A stretch of DNA of 64,000 nucleotides from Triglochin maritima (GCA_963682175.1 OY821771.1:28044201-28108200); one strand, 5' to 3'. Counted from the first letter of the stretch, positions 48,445 to 60,180 are shown. Numbers and translations: made by a program. The notes: generated from the letters alone by a model not told the origin.

Positions 48445-51400
48445 TTACAACAGAAAATTTGCACCTTTACTGTTTTTTTTCCTTAATGGATTTTCAATCC
48501 ATATACCTTCACCGTGGTCATCTCTAAACATAAAAGTCTCAACATTTATTTCTTCATCTACTGAGTTCAACTCAGGTGCTTCCTTAGAGAAAGGTGGTGT
48601 CTCTTCATACTCGATCAGACTATCATCTGATACAATATTTTTCTTCCCTTCCAAAATTACTGCCCATTTCTTATCACACGAATCAGCCACATAGAAGACT
48701 TGTTTCACTTGGGAAGCTAGAATAAAAGGTTCTCCTTTATACCATTGTTTTGAAAAATCAATTAAAGTGAAGCCATAGTCATCCACTCGAACTCCTGTTT
48801 TATTATCAGCCCACTTGCATCTAAATATAGGTACTTTGAATTTAACAAAGTCTAGCTCCCATATATCTTCAATTACACCGTAATAGGACATGTCGGCGTA
48901 TACAGGATTCTTGTCTTTAGAACTAGACAAATGCAAAGACTCTGCTATTAATGTGACGCCACTGTTCTGAACATCACTTTTTGCATCTTCACAAACTGTG
49001 TAGAAAGAATATCCATTGATATCATAACCATTGTAACCTATAACAACAGAATGCGGACCGTAAGCCAACCACTGTATTGTCTCAGAAACATCACGCTTGT
49101 ATGCTAGATTTTTGAACCAAGAGATGAAATTCTTATTGTGACTATTAATTACTTGTTGATCACTCCACAAAGGATTTCTTTCCTTTAGAAACTTCATGTG
49201 TTCATTTAGGTATGGTTGAACTTCATTCGAATTGCACAACACATAAAAATATGCTGTCATTAAGTCATCGCCATTTGGATTTAACATTTTCATACCACGT
49301 GTCCCTTTACCATCGGCATGTTTATCATGACGATTCTTCGGAAGTCCAACAGTTTTGGTGTTTGCTAGGTATCCAGTGCAAAACTCGATAACCTCCTCAG
49401 CTATGTATCCTTCAACAATACTAGCATCTGGTCTTTGACGATTTTTGCAATAACCTTTCAACACTTTTATATAACGCTCGAAAGGATACATCCACCTTAA
49501 GAAAACTGGTCCGCACAATTTAACTTCTCTAACCAAATGAATAACAACATGAATCATAATGTCGAAAAAAGCCGGGGGGAAGAACATCTCCAACTGACAT
49601 AATGTGACCACAATTTCATTCTGTAACTTGTCTAACTGCACAGGATCGACCACTTTACTGCAAATCTTATTGAAAAAGGAACACAACTTTATTATTGCTT
49701 GTCTAACATCTTTCGGTAATATGGATCTCAGTGCTACAGGTAACAACTGCTGCATTAAAGTGTGACAATCGTGAGACTTCATCCCCACAAGTTTCAAATC
49801 CTTCATAACAACAAGATTACTGATATTTGAAGAATAACCTTGCGGAACCCTTACATCGTGCAAACACTGACAAAGAATTCTTTTCTCCTTTCTAGACAAT
49901 GTATAACTAGCTGGAGGTAAGTAATTCCTATCTCCTTTCTTCTCTGGTGCCAACATTGCTCGTATACCAATATCAACAAGATCAAGTCTTGCATTATATC
50001 CATCTTTGGTTTTACGAGGTATGTTCAACAGAGTGCCAACAAGACTATCACAAACATTTTTCTCTACGTGCATCACATCAATACAATGTCTAACTTCTAA
50101 AGTTTTCCAGTAAGGGAGATCAAAAAATATTGATCTTTTTTTCCAACTACTTTTGTCGTTTGCTCGTTTGTACGGTTTTCCAAATTCACATTCAATGTTC
50201 CTTACACGTTCATACACCTTTTCGACGCTGATTTCAACTGGCAGATTCTGAAACTCCTGTTTTCCGTTAAATGCCTTCTTCAACCTACGATAAGGATGAG
50301 AGTTCGGCAAAAATCTCCGATGACCGAGATAGACAGTCTTAGAACCATTAACTAGTTGCAAAGAACATGTATTTTCCTCGCAAATTGGACAAGCTTTATG
50401 ACCTTTGACTGAATATCCAGACAGATTACCATAAGCTGGAAAGTCATTAATCGTGCAAAATATCATTGCCCGCATTACGAACGACTCCTGACGATAAGAA
50501 TCAAAAACTGACTCTCCGTCATCCCACAATTTCTTTAGGTCATCAATTAAAGGTCTTAAATACACATCGATGTCGTTTCCAGGTTGTTTCGGACCAGAAA
50601 TCATTAAGGACAACATGATATATTTACGTTTCATGCATAACCACGGGGGCAGATTGTAAATTACAAGCCAAACGGGCCAAGAACTGTGAATGCTACTCAA
50701 ACTACCGAAAGGATTCATTCTGTCAGTACAGAGCCCAAGTCGTACATTCCTCGATTCTTCACCAAACACAGGAAAGTCGACATTTATTTTTTTCCACTGA
50801 GGTGAATCTGCAGGGTGACGTAGCAACTGATCATTTGGTTTATCACGATCAGCATGCCATGTCATGTTCTTGGAATCCTCTTTACCCGCAAACAAACGTT
50901 TAAGCCTTGGTATTATCGGAAGATACCACAAAATCTTAGCAGGAGGTCCTTTGATTTTCATCTCATCAGCCTCTTCATTGTGGTTTGGTCCACTACGTTT
51001 CATTTTGTATCTTGAAACATTACACTTGGGACAGGAATGTAAGTTTTCAAACTCACCCCTATACAATATACAATCATTCGGGCATGCGTGTATCTTCTTA
51101 TATTCCATTCCCATAGGGCACAACACTTTCTTTGCATCATAAGTTCTATCTGGCAACTCATTATCATCTGGAAGCATCTCTTTCACTAACTTCAACATTG
51201 ATGTGAAACTCACATCGGACCAACCATTTCCAGCTTTTAAATTGTACAACTTCAACACCGCTGACAATCTAGTGAATTTGGTACAATTCTTATACAACGG
51301 CTTCTCATTGTCACTCAACAAATTACCAAGTAAATCGGGGTTGGACGAAAACTTTTCAGCCATATCCTGAACCATTTCCTGTAAGTGATCTTCCACACTA

Positions 51401-51675
51401 ACATCTTCTCCATCATTCTTGGAACGACTACATGATTCATTTTCGCCGTGCCATATCCACCGTCTGTAATTTGGGTCGAAACCTTTCTCAAACAAATGAT
51501 CTTTCATTTTCCGAAAAGTCAACACTGACATATTATGACACTTATTGCACGGACAATACGCCATGTCGCTATCTTTCATTTTATTAGAATGTTTTTTTGC
51601 AACCTCTAAGAACATATTCACTCCGTTCTCATACTCATCACTCAATCTGTTTGAAACTATCCACTCTCGATCCAT
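48445..51675 (-). CDS. TNP2-type CACTA transposase, 1076 aa, intact
   Basis: One uninterrupted 1076-codon frame from MDREWI to ANFLL. Domains in order: transposase-associated domain about residues 3-80 (CPCNKCHN zinc-type motif, FDPNYRRWIWHGE); TNP2 about 160-440 (LCPMGMEYKKIHACPNDCIL, CPKCNVSRYK, LGLCTDRMNPFG, GHKACPICEENT); DUF4218 about 650-770 (FFPPAFFDIMIHVVIHLVRE, MYPFERYI); DUF4216 about 905-1015 (YYGVIEDIWELDF, FRCKWAD). TNP2/TNPD proteins bind the 13-bp CACTA tips and cut the element out. Length and order are those of complete family members. It is transcribed toward the left tip, with the Ptta-Ulp1 gene 70 bp downstream of its stop. No intron is required. Confidence 0.95.
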   Translation of the reverse strand: MDREWIVSNRLSDEYENGVNMFLEVAKKHSNKMKDSDMAYCPCNKCHNMSVLTFRKMKDHLFEKGFDPNYRRWIWHGENESCSRSKNDGEDVSVEDHLQEMVQDMAEKFSSNPDLLGNLLSDNEKPLYKNCTKFTRLSAVLKLYNLKAGNGWSDVSFTSMLKLVKEMLPDDNELPDRTYDAKKVLCPMGMEYKKIHACPNDCILYRGEFENLHSCPKCNVSRYKMKRSGPNHNEEADEMKIKGPPAKILWYLPIIPRLKRLFAGKEDSKNMTWHADRDKPNDQLLRHPADSPQWKKINVDFPVFGEESRNVRLGLCTDRMNPFGSLSSIHSSWPVWLVIYNLPPWLCMKRKYIMLSLMISGPKQPGNDIDVYLRPLIDDLKKLWDDGESVFDSYRQESFVMRAMIFCTINDFPAYGNLSGYSVKGHKACPICEENTCSLQLVNGSKTVYLGHRRFLPNSHPYRRLKKAFNGKQEFQNLPVEISVEKVYERVRNIECEFGKPYKRANDKSSWKKRSIFFDLPYWKTLEVRHCIDVMHVEKNVCDSLVGTLLNIPRKTKDGYNARLDLVDIGIRAMLAPEKKGDRNYLPPASYTLSRKEKRILCQCLHDVRVPQGYSSNISNLVVMKDLKLVGMKSHDCHTLMQQLLPVALRSILPKDVRQAIIKLCSFFNKICSKVVDPVQLDKLQNEIVVTLCQLEMFFPPAFFDIMIHVVIHLVREVKLCGPVFLRWMYPFERYIKVLKGYCKNRQRPDASIVEGYIAEEVIEFCTGYLANTKTVGLPKNRHDKHADGKGTRGMKMLNPNGDDLMTAYFYVLCNSNEVQPYLNEHMKFLKERNPLWSDQQVINSHNKNFISWFKNLAYKRDVSETIQWLAYGPHSVVIGYNGYDINGYSFYTVCEDAKSDVQNSGVTLIAESLHLSSSKDKNPVYADMSYYGVIEDIWELDFVKFKVPIFRCKWADNKTGVRVDDYGFTLIDFSKQWYKGEPFILASQVKQVFYVADSCDKKWAVILEGKKNIVSDDSLIEYEETPPFSKEAPELNSVDEEINVETFMFRDDHGEGIWIENPLRKKNSKGANFLL

Positions 51676-51739
51676 TTCAATCTAAACAGAAGCAAAAATG
51701 ATAGTTATTATTGAAGAAAATAAATAGAATTTCAATTTA

Positions 51740-52560
51740 AAAGAATGTGTTCGTAGATGAGAAGATTCGGAGACATTAAGATGAGAAAAGAATGACTCAG
51801 AGGAGAAGAGATGAAGTCCTCAATCTAGCGTGGAATAAGGAAGGTTAGAAATCTAACTAAACAATCAAGGCCAAAACAAACCTAAAGTCCACTATAGGTC
51901 CTTAGTAATAGACGACACCTAACTTCGAGGTCCCACCGAGGACCACTAGTCTGTAGGAAATCAAGAACCCGGAGATCCCTAATATCTCAGGGAGACTAGA
52001 TGGGCAACGACGTTCAGGCCGAAACGGTCTTAAACATCGAGGACCACTAATCTATAGGAAATCAAGAACCCGGAGGTTCCTAAAATCTCAGGGAGACTAG
52101 ATGGGCAACGACATTCAGGCCATAACGGTCTTAAACGGTTTCCTCTCCTTAATGCGTCCGAAATTCCTAGGGGCCAACGTCTAATTGATTTTATTAAGGC
52201 TCTTTTATTAAGTGGTTTCTGGGCCAAGGAAAGGGTGATGAAATCCCCCACCTCATCTCCTATAGGTGACTGCCCCCTAAGTGTTTTTCATACCTTAATC
52301 TAACAAACAACACACCAAACAAACACTCACCTCACTCTTGTTCCAATGCAAGTCCTACTAACTAATGCGTGCTTTCTAATGAATGATGAGTGAAAGATAG
52401 TACGTACCTTACGCCAGCAATCTACGACAGAAATCGTAAATAATCAAAAAATACAATGCATGCAAATCCTATATGATGAATGACTTAGCAAATATTGTCT
52501 AATCTTTTGCTTTGGGTTATTAAAGGCCAAGTTGTTTAAGGGGGGCAATGAGTTATTATA
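51740..52560 (-). mobile_element. Retrotransposon leader fragment inside the CACTA element
   Basis: Co-linear with the G1 leader (29060-29810): TGACTCAG..GAGAAG, CTATAGGTCCTTA, GACGAC(A/G)CCTAAC, GGGTGATGAAATCCCCCACC, TACTAACTAATGC, ACGCCAGC, CTAATCTTTTGCTTTG. No LTR, primer site or gag is attached. A 105-bp stretch with AACCCGGAG(A/G)T..CC, GGGCAACGAC(A/G)TTCAGGC and AACGGTCTTAAAC is duplicated in tandem (51930-52034, 52035-52140). It lies upstream of TNP2. Confidence 0.78.
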
Positions 52561-52725
52561 AACTAAACATTTAACTAAACAAAGTAAATAAACATTTAAC
52601 TAGACAAAACATAAATAAACATTTAACTAGACAAAACATAAATAAACATGAAAGATCATTTTTTCAGCATAAATAAACATAAATAAACATTTAACTAGAC
52701 AAAACATAAATAAACACAAATAAAT
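52560..52725. repeat. Short tandem repeat, ATAAATAAACATTTAACTAG type
   Basis: Four to five units of about 27 bp (CATTTAACTAGACAAAACATAAATAAA in parts) in the CACTA 5' region; one unit is replaced by GAAAGATCATTTTTTCAGC. Confidence 0.88.
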
Positions 52726-53720
52726 GTATGAACTCACTAAACTAAAGATTTATTCTAATTTGGACACTTTTTATGCAAACCCATAGAAAACTACACATAT
52801 ATACAAATTGAAAACTTAACAATCTATTATATGATCTGTTGACTCATCTAATGGATGGATTTCGGATTATCTTCCGGAATTATCGTCTAATGGGATATTA
52901 TTATTTCTAAACATTTTTGTTTAGGTATGCTTTTGTAGCCTCATCTGAAGATAAGAAGTTGGTAATGATAGATGAAAGAAAATGATCTCTACACTAGATT
53001 CATTACACAAGTACTTGTCCCTAAGTGTTAGAACTCGAAATTCTCGTTCTAATTTTTGACATTTATTTTTGACCCCAACAGTTCCAAATAAACCTTAAAA
53101 GTGTTCTCTAAAGCCATATATACTAATTGTTTGTCCTTAGAACAGAGAATAAATAGTTTAATTTCTCAATGGCAAGAGTTGTAGCATTTAATTAACAAAC
53201 TTCTGATAAACATTGGAAGTACCATTTGATCTTGGAATGAAATTGCAAAAAAAAAATTGACCACACAGTGCGGAAGAGCTTACAGAGTCAAAAAACAAAT
53301 ACCTAATATTGCCAAAACCAAAGGGTCAAACAAACTCCATACTTATCGAAGATGAACGTAAAGGGTTGAATGAGGGCTTTGATGTATTCCATACAAACAC
53401 ATACCACCATTTGTTTGTGATAGTAGTTAATAACTCGCAAGTGGAAGGGGAGATCCAAACAAAGCCCGATATTCTTTTGGAAGAAAATACAAATGGTTGA
53501 TGGAAGAAAACTTACATGTGGAGAGAGACGGAGGAAGACGGGGGAAGAAGGAGAAGAGGGCCGGAGATGTGGAGGAGAGTTTGGGAGCTCGCTGCGGTGC
53601 CGGAGACGGTGCAGATCGGTCGGAGGTTGGTCGCGGAGGAGAGTTCGGTCGCGGGACGGCTAGGGTTTGGGTGGGTTTCGTCTGAAATGAATGAAAGAAA
53701 ACCGTCTATCTGATTTCTTT
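52726..53720. other. CACTA interior upstream of TNP2, no recognised gene
   Basis: AT-rich to 53490, then a short GC-richer GGAGAAGAGGGCCGG-type stretch (53520-53690) next to the right subterminal repeats, a plausible 5' UTR/promoter zone for the minus-strand genes. Open frames at 53309-53713 have no recognised family. Confidence 0.45.
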
Positions 53721-53723
53721 AAG

Positions 53724-54032
53724 ACCTATAGACGTCGGATGTTATATAACGCCGACGTCTATGTGGATGACGTATAGACGTCGGTTGTCCATTACGTCCG
53801 ACGTCTATATGGAGACGTCTATACCCTATAGACGTCGGATATAAAAGGTACACAAACAACCGACGTGTATAGGTCGACGTCTATAGGGTATAGACGTCGG
53901 CTAAACGTGTTATTCCAAAACCCGACGTCTATAGTGTCACATAGACGTCGTCTTCCATTACAACCGACGTCTATTCTGTCCTCTCCACAGTAGACGTCGG
54001 TGGTTGTAACGGCCGACGTCTATTTGGCGACG
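53724..54032. repeat. CACTA right subterminal repeats
   Basis: Fifteen or so copies of TAGACGTCGG / CCGACGTCTA in both orientations, matching the left zone. Confidence 0.93.
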
Positions 54033-54056
54033 AGTAAAGCCAATTCTGCACTAGTG

Positions 54057-54634
54057 TACTCTAAAGCCAGAGCTGAGCCTTACATAGTATATCAACCTCA
54101 AAATCACTCACTGGACAGGATAACGAGTTCTCGACACTTTTGCCAAAATCTCCTTGAATCCTTTCTTCCCATTCTTCTGAAAAATGAACCACCAGCATTT
54201 CTGAATCATAACCCAAGTAATGCAGAAAACGTATGTCCCTAATTTGTAAGTTCTATCTTACAGATTGTTCACATTCCAACTTCCTTTCTTCAACACCACC
54301 CGCAAAATCATGAGGCTCAGGTTCTATCCACATTCTACAACCAAAATTGAAGAACCAATCCATCAAATGCAAAAGAGAAATAAAACCCACCAAATAACCA
54401 TTTTAGTTTCTCAAACAGATCTATGTGCAACCCCCCCCCTCCAAGAACACTACGTACCCAAGAAAACTTGAAACAAGAAGCGATCTTTTTCACAAAAACA
54501 TAGTTCCCACAAAAAATGAAACAAAAGAAGCAACATTTTTCAACAAGACATAGTACCCACAAAAATTCCAAACAAAAGAACCATTCTTTTTCAATATCGA
54601 AACAAAAGAAGCAATATTTTTCAAGAGAACAAAT
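54057..54634. other. Old locus DNA between CACTA and Tekay elements
   Basis: 578 bp of sequence that was contiguous with the galactosyltransferase region before CACTA insertion. I do not see the missing N-terminal exon. A degenerate repeat of about 55 bp (GAAACAAAAGAAGCAA, TTTTTCA, ACATAGTACCCACAAAAA) covers 54465-54630, and a run of nine C sits at 54430-54438. Confidence 0.5.
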
Positions 54635-56787
54635 TATAACATCCCGAAACAGCAGAAAATTTAAAATTTATCATCAAGAAATCAGAGATCAATAATCAAA
54701 CGACGGGACTGTTACTTCTCATAAAAACATTCAAACGGTGCACCATATTACATCAGAGTTTTGTCAAAAAGCTACATGATTACATCAGAAATAACAAAAG
54801 GAGATACAAGTAATCATGTTGACCTAAGTCGTCCGAACGGGAGGATCTGATCCCAAAATGCACGCGCCTGCTGATCACCACCCAACTGGACCTACTGTCG
54901 TCCTGAAATAAAACATGCAACAACAATGCATGAGTTTCCATAAGGAAACCCTGTATGCCAAACTCACCTATATGCATGCAGTAGTACAAATGGACATATC
55001 ATACTATCCCCCAACGGGTAATCACGGGACATCAGTCCGACAATCATCATCGGGTCTCCCTAGGAGACCTACCGTAGGCACATACGGTCTAACGGAACAA
55101 GACGTGACACTCCCCACACGCAACTATAGTAATCATGAGGTTCGACAAGGAGCATCCGCCAAGTCCGCACCATAAGAAACATATTTGTAGCTTCGTGGCC
55201 GAAACCACCCCAACAGAGCCGTCGCTCGGTTGGTCCATCAATCATCATCTCAGTAGGTGCCGAGCAGAGGAAAACATAGCCGGAACAACATCGGCTCGTC
55301 ATACATCATAGCCGGAACAACATCGGCCCATAAAACATCATAGCCGGAACAACATCGGCCCGTAAAACATCATAGCCGGAACAACATCGGCCCATTCTCG
55401 CCGGAACAACATTGGCAGCATCACCGACACAACATCGGTGGTCCAACATACGTCCGACACAGCATCGGACATGTCTGGACCGAAGTCCGCCGGGTCATCC
55501 GGCTCCACGAGTCGCACATCATACATTGGGATCCGCGATCCCTCAGGTCTGCTACTCTACAACGAGTCAATCAATCCATCACATCAAGTCACGATCCATA
55601 CACGGAGGTGACACGTCCCGAACACCCACACTCTTCCACATGGTGGTCCCTGGGCAGGCACGCATAACGCGCCCATTGTCACCTCCTGACTCGCGTAATA
55701 GTCGAGGACACGGATTTCCGTGGACAGAGTTGTCATTCTAAAAGGACCGGGAATTTAGTTCCGTGCACAAACGGTTGACCGGAAGAGGGAACCCGGTCGA
55801 CCGTCCCCATAAGGTTTGGTCGATCGAAAGTCTGCAACGGTCGAACTCTCTGCGCAAAACCTAACTCCCAACAGTCGAACAAGAGTCTAAAACCAGTCGA
55901 CCAAAACGTGGTCAAAATCTGGAGTCTGGTCAACATCAATCAATACTACCGGTCGACCGACTCAGGGGTTCCGGTCGACCGAAAACTACCAAGGCATCCT
56001 AGCAGTTCTAAGTCATATAACGGTCGAACACATACTAAACAACGGTCGAACAATCATGCATAATAATCCAGTACACTTAAGTTTCGGTCGAACGAAAACA
56101 TGAGTCCGGTCGACCGAAAACCAACAAGCAAACCCCGACCAACCAGCACAAAGCACTACCGGTCGACCACCACAAGGCATCGTCTGACTGATGTTGGTTA
56201 AAGTAGGGCAAAAATGCATACATCGGTTGACCGCCCGAAAGAACCGGTCGACTGTTGGTCGTTTGCAACCTTGCGCCAGCCAAGGATTTACGCCAACCAC
56301 GTCGTCGGTGAGGTCTTCGACCTCCCGCGACTGACCAACACTTCACGCACACGAGGGTGAGCAACCAAAACCACAGTAAGAAGCCGACATACCTCAAAGG
56401 AAGACGGGGCACGCTAGAGATTCACTCGACGTTGATCCACAACAACAACCTCCGCTCCACGCTCCTCACGACCGTGCCTCCGCCACACGGAGCTCGTCCA
56501 CCTTCGTCGGAGCTTCCTCCTCCTCTACGAGCCACCGGACAGAGAAAGAGAAAGGGAGTGCAAATGAGAGAAACCAATGGGAGAGAGAGTGCGTTTTCTG
56601 CTTAAAACCCATGCACCCATCTCCTCACCATCACCTACACCTCATCCACAACGCCCTACACACCCCAACCCATCACTCTACATGCCCCCACTGTTGACGC
56701 CTCCTCTTCCCTATGCAAAGCCACCTCATAAGCACCTCTCTCCTTGTAACACCCATTAGCACCCTAATGTGGTTTAGGGTTATTACA
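54635..56787 (-). repeat. G2 3' LTR (2153 bp)
   Basis: From TATAACATCCCG (TG start mutated to TA) to GGGTTATTACA. It keeps a stretch of about 620 bp (55945-56565) rich in GGTCGACC palindromes that the other LTR lacks. Confidence 0.95.
55300..55400. repeat. 33-bp tandem repeat in the G2 3' LTR
   Basis: Units containing CATAGCCGGAACAACATCGG and CCCATAAAACAT, repeated about four times; the 5' LTR has about two, so copy number changed since insertion. Confidence 0.88.
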
Positions 56788-56800
56788 ATTCACCCACCTT
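56788..56800 (-). other. G2 polypurine tract
   Basis: Minus strand AAGGTGGGTGAAT adjoins the 3' LTR, the usual plant Gypsy form. Confidence 0.85.
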
Positions 56801-56820
56801 AAAAGGATTTCGTCCCGAAA

Positions 56821-58145
56821 TCAAAGCAAGTTACTCACCCAAAACTCTGGGTACTGCCTCCAAACCTCCTCCTTGATCTGCCAAGTGGCCTCGCGCTTAC
56901 TATGATGATGCCACCGGACCTTCACAATCAGAATGGTCCTCCTGAGCTGATGGTCCATGCGATCGACTATCACAACTGGTCTCTCCTTAAGAGACAAGTC
57001 CTGCTGAATCTCTGGCATTGCTATCTTAATCACGTGAACTGGATCAACAACGTACTTCCTCAGCATCGACACGTGGAAGACGTTGTGAAGACCCGAAAAC
57101 TGCGGTGGCAACGTAATCCGGTAGGCAACCTCTCCAACTCGGTCGAGGATCTCAAACGACCCAACATACCTCGGGCTGAGCTTCCCCTTCTTCCCAAACC
57201 TCATTACTCCTCGGGCTGGGGAAATCTTCAGAAACACGTGGTCGCCCACCTCAAAACTCAACATCCGTCTGCGTTGATCAGCATAACTCTTCTGCCTGCT
57301 CCGTGTCGTGGCCAGTCTCCTTCGGATCACATCAACCTTCCCTGCATACATCTGCACAATCTCTGGCCCCACTAATTGTCTCTCGCCCACGTCACTCTAG
57401 CATACCAGTGATCTGCAAGGCCTCCCAAATAGCACCTCGTACGGTGCCATCCCAATACTAGAATGACAACTGTTGTTGTAGGCAAACTCTATCAGCGGCT
57501 AGTACTCATCCCAGTGTCCTCCCAATCCAGTGTGCATGCTCTCAGCATATCCTCCACGGTCTGAATCGTCCTTTCTGACTGACCATCCGTCTGCGGATGG
57601 AACGTTGTACTGAACCTCAAACACGTCCCCAATGCTTGCTGCACACTCCCCTAAAATCTGGAAGTGAAACGGGGATCTCAATCAGAGATGATGCTCAATG
57701 GTACTCCGTGCAGCCTAACTATCTCCTCCACGTACAACCTAGGTAGACCCTCCAAAGGCAATGTGGTCTTAATCGCTAAGAAATGCGCCGACTTGGTCAG
57801 TCGATCGACTATCACCCAAATCGCGTCGTGGAATCTCCTCGTCTTCGGCAGTCCTGTGACGAACTCTATCGTCACGTGCTCTCACTTCCACTATGGCAGC
57901 TCAATACACTGCATCGGTCCTGCTGTTTGCTGATGCTCAATCTTCACCTACTGACAGACTAAGTATTTGTCCACAAACTCTGCAATGTCCTTCTTCATGC
58001 CCTTGCACCAGAAGTTCCGCTGTAGGTCCTTATACATCTTTGTGCTCCTAGGGTGGATGGTGTATCTAGCTCTGTGTGCCTCCTCCATGATGTCATCTCT
58101 CAGCCCATCGACCTTCGGCACCCAGATCAGACTCTTGAACCTCAA
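56821..58145 (-). pseudogene. G2 integrase with chromodomain-like C-terminus, broken
   Basis: 58145-57948: zinc-binding N-terminal part (HRARYTIHPRSTKMYKDLQ, then DKYLVCQ; the HHCC set is partly changed). 57875-57678: catalytic core start (IEFVTGLPK, WVIVDRLTKSAHFL with the first Asp, IVRLHGVPLSIISD with the second). 57390-56821: VGDHVFLKISPARGVMRFGK and GKLSPRYVGSFEIL, the GPY/F-like module, followed by VRWHHHSKREATWQIKEEV, a chromodomain-like end thought to direct insertion to heterochromatin. Stops separate the three pieces, and the Glu part of the core (57600-57400) is out of frame. Confidence 0.88.
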
Positions 58146-58214
58146 ACCACCATCAACGCCTACACTAAAATTTGATCCATCTCTGGAAGCTAATCGTAGC
58201 AGACCAGCTAACTC

Positions 58215-60180
58215 CTAATCATCACGTTGTGCCTGAACAACACGCAAGACGGTCTGCGGCTCCACTCGAAGCCTCACAATCACTGCTCCCTTAGAGACCT
58301 CTGTGAACAACCTCCACTCTGACAACGTCTCGAGTAGCCTCCACTCCTGGATGCACAAACTCGCAACTGACACCTCCACCTTCCTGCTCAGCACATCTGC
58401 AACCGAATTCACCTTCCCCGGATGATAGGAGATGGTGAAGTCGTAGTCCTTAATGAACTCCAGCCATCTGCACTGCCTCATATTCAGCTCCTTCTGCGAG
58501 AACAAATACTTCAGGTTCTGATGATTTGTGAAGACCTCGAACTGCTCTCCATAAAGGTAGTTCACCACCACTGCTAACTCCAAATCATGAAGGGTAGTTC
58601 TTCTCGTGCACCTTCAGCTGCCTCGAAACGTACGCCACCACCTTCCCGTGCTGCATCAGAACACAACTCAAGCCAATCCCTGACACATCATTGTAAATCA
58701 CACATTCGCCGCTGCCACTCGGTAGCGTCACAATCGGTGCTGTCGTCAGTTGCCTCTTCAACTCCTGAAAGTTGTCCTCGTACTTCTGGGACCAAACAAA
58801 TTTGATGTCCTTCTGCGTCAACGCTGTCAGTGACGAAGCAAGTCTTGAGAAATCCTGAATGAACCGTCTGTAATACCTCGCCAGTCCCACAAAGCTCCTG
58901 ATCTCTGTCACGCTCGTCGGGGCCCTCCACTGAGTCACAACCTCAACCTTCGCCAGATCCATTAAAATCCCATCTGCTGACACAATATGCCCCAGAAATG
59001 CCACGTGATCCAACCAAAACTCGCACTTCTTGTACTTGGCATAAAGCTGCTGATCTCTCAAGATGCCAAGCACAATCCTCAGGTGCTGCTCCCTGTCAGG
59101 CGAGTACATTAAGATGTCGTCCACGAATACCACGACAAATCTGTCAAGGTACGGCTGAAAGGTCCTATTCATCAAGTCCATGAATGCTGCATGTGCATTC
59201 GTTAGTCCAAACGGCATCACCATGAACTCATAGTGCCCGTATTGCGTCCCGAAGGATGTCTTCTGAACATCTGCCTCTCTGATCCGCAACTGGTGATAAC
59301 CCGAACGCAGTTCAATCTTCGAGAACACTCTAGCCATCTGCAACTGATCAAACAGATCATCAATCCTGGGTAAAGGGTACCGGTTCCTGACGGTAACCTT
59401 ATTCAGCATCCTGTAGTCGATGCACATCCACAACGACCTATCCTTCTTCTTCACAAACAACATAGGTGCTCCCTAAGGAGAAACGCTCGGCCGAATAAAC
59501 CCAGAGCCCATCAATTCCTACAACTGCTTCTTCAGCTCTGTCAACTCAGCAGGTGCCATCCGATACGGAGCCTTCGAGTGAGGTGTCGTACCCGCTACCA
59601 ACTCGATGCCGAATTCGATCTCTCGGTGCGGCGGTAATGCTGGAAAATCAGCTGGAAACACATCTGGGAACTTCTGCACTACCTGTATGTCCTCCAACCT
59701 CCTTGTCTCAAGATCAGGAACTACCAGCGTGACCATAAACGCTCTGCATCTCTGCTGTATCAGATTCTGTGCCTTAACTGTAGACATAATCAGACGACCC
59801 TCTCTGCTCCTCGTCCCTCTGCTCAAAACATCTGGTAAGTCCTCTCTCGGGATCAAGATCTTCTTCTCGCGGCAAAAGCCCCACACGTCGTACTATGACA
59901 GCCAGTGCATCCCCAGTATGACATCGAAGTCTTCCATCGGTAACAAGACCAGATCTGCCGGAAAATCATGGTCTCCCGAAACAATTGTGGTGTCAGGGAA
60001 ATAGCTCCCCACAGTGCCCACCTCACCCATGGGCGTGCTCACCTCCAAACAATCAGTCAGCAGCACAGGGGTGTGACCCAACTCGCCAGCGTACTTCTCC
60101 GAAATGAAGGAGTGAGTAGCACCGCAATCAAACAACATATGCACAACCGAACCAGAAACATAAAGTGTACCTTCCACCAC
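58215..60180 (-). pseudogene. G2 protease, reverse transcriptase and RNase H, broken
   Basis: 60180-59893: protease with MLFDCGATHSFIS (usual DSGAT; Ser to Cys). 59886-59518 and 59463-58585: RT with [40 protein letters not shown] (the catalytic Asp of DLRSGYHQ is Glu here), VMPFGLTNA and [13 protein letters not shown] (catalytic DD intact). The RNase H region continues from [13 protein letters not shown] to [13 protein letters not shown] and, after a frameshift at about 58584, [19 protein letters not shown] and [15 protein letters not shown]. Stops at 59887, 59515 and 59474 and the shift at 58584 inactivate it. Confidence 0.92.

Larger units (their letters stand above)
44799..54056 (-). mobile_element. 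CACTA (En/Spm) transposon, 9.26 kb, possibly autonomous
   Basis: It begins CACTACTACAGAAAA at 44799 and ends with TTCTGCACTAGTG at 54056, the inverted CACTA tips. A 3-bp duplication TAC flanks it (44796-44798, 54057-54059). Subterminal zones of about 300 bp at both ends are packed with TAGACGTCGG in both orientations. It carries, on the minus strand, an unbroken TNP2 transposase (48445-51675) and a ten-exon Ptta-Ulp1 gene (45470-48374). The right part also holds an old retrotransposon-leader fragment. Intact tips, exact duplication and open frames suggest recent activity. It inserted in the galactosyltransferase gene. Confidence 0.95.

Noticed and set aside
53309..53713. Overlapping short frames in the CACTA 5' region
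   Set aside because: No family recognised and not conserved in any visible copy; more likely leader or promoter DNA.
56902..57375. 157-codon open frame on the + strand
   Set aside because: It is the antisense shadow of the G2 integrase C-terminus.
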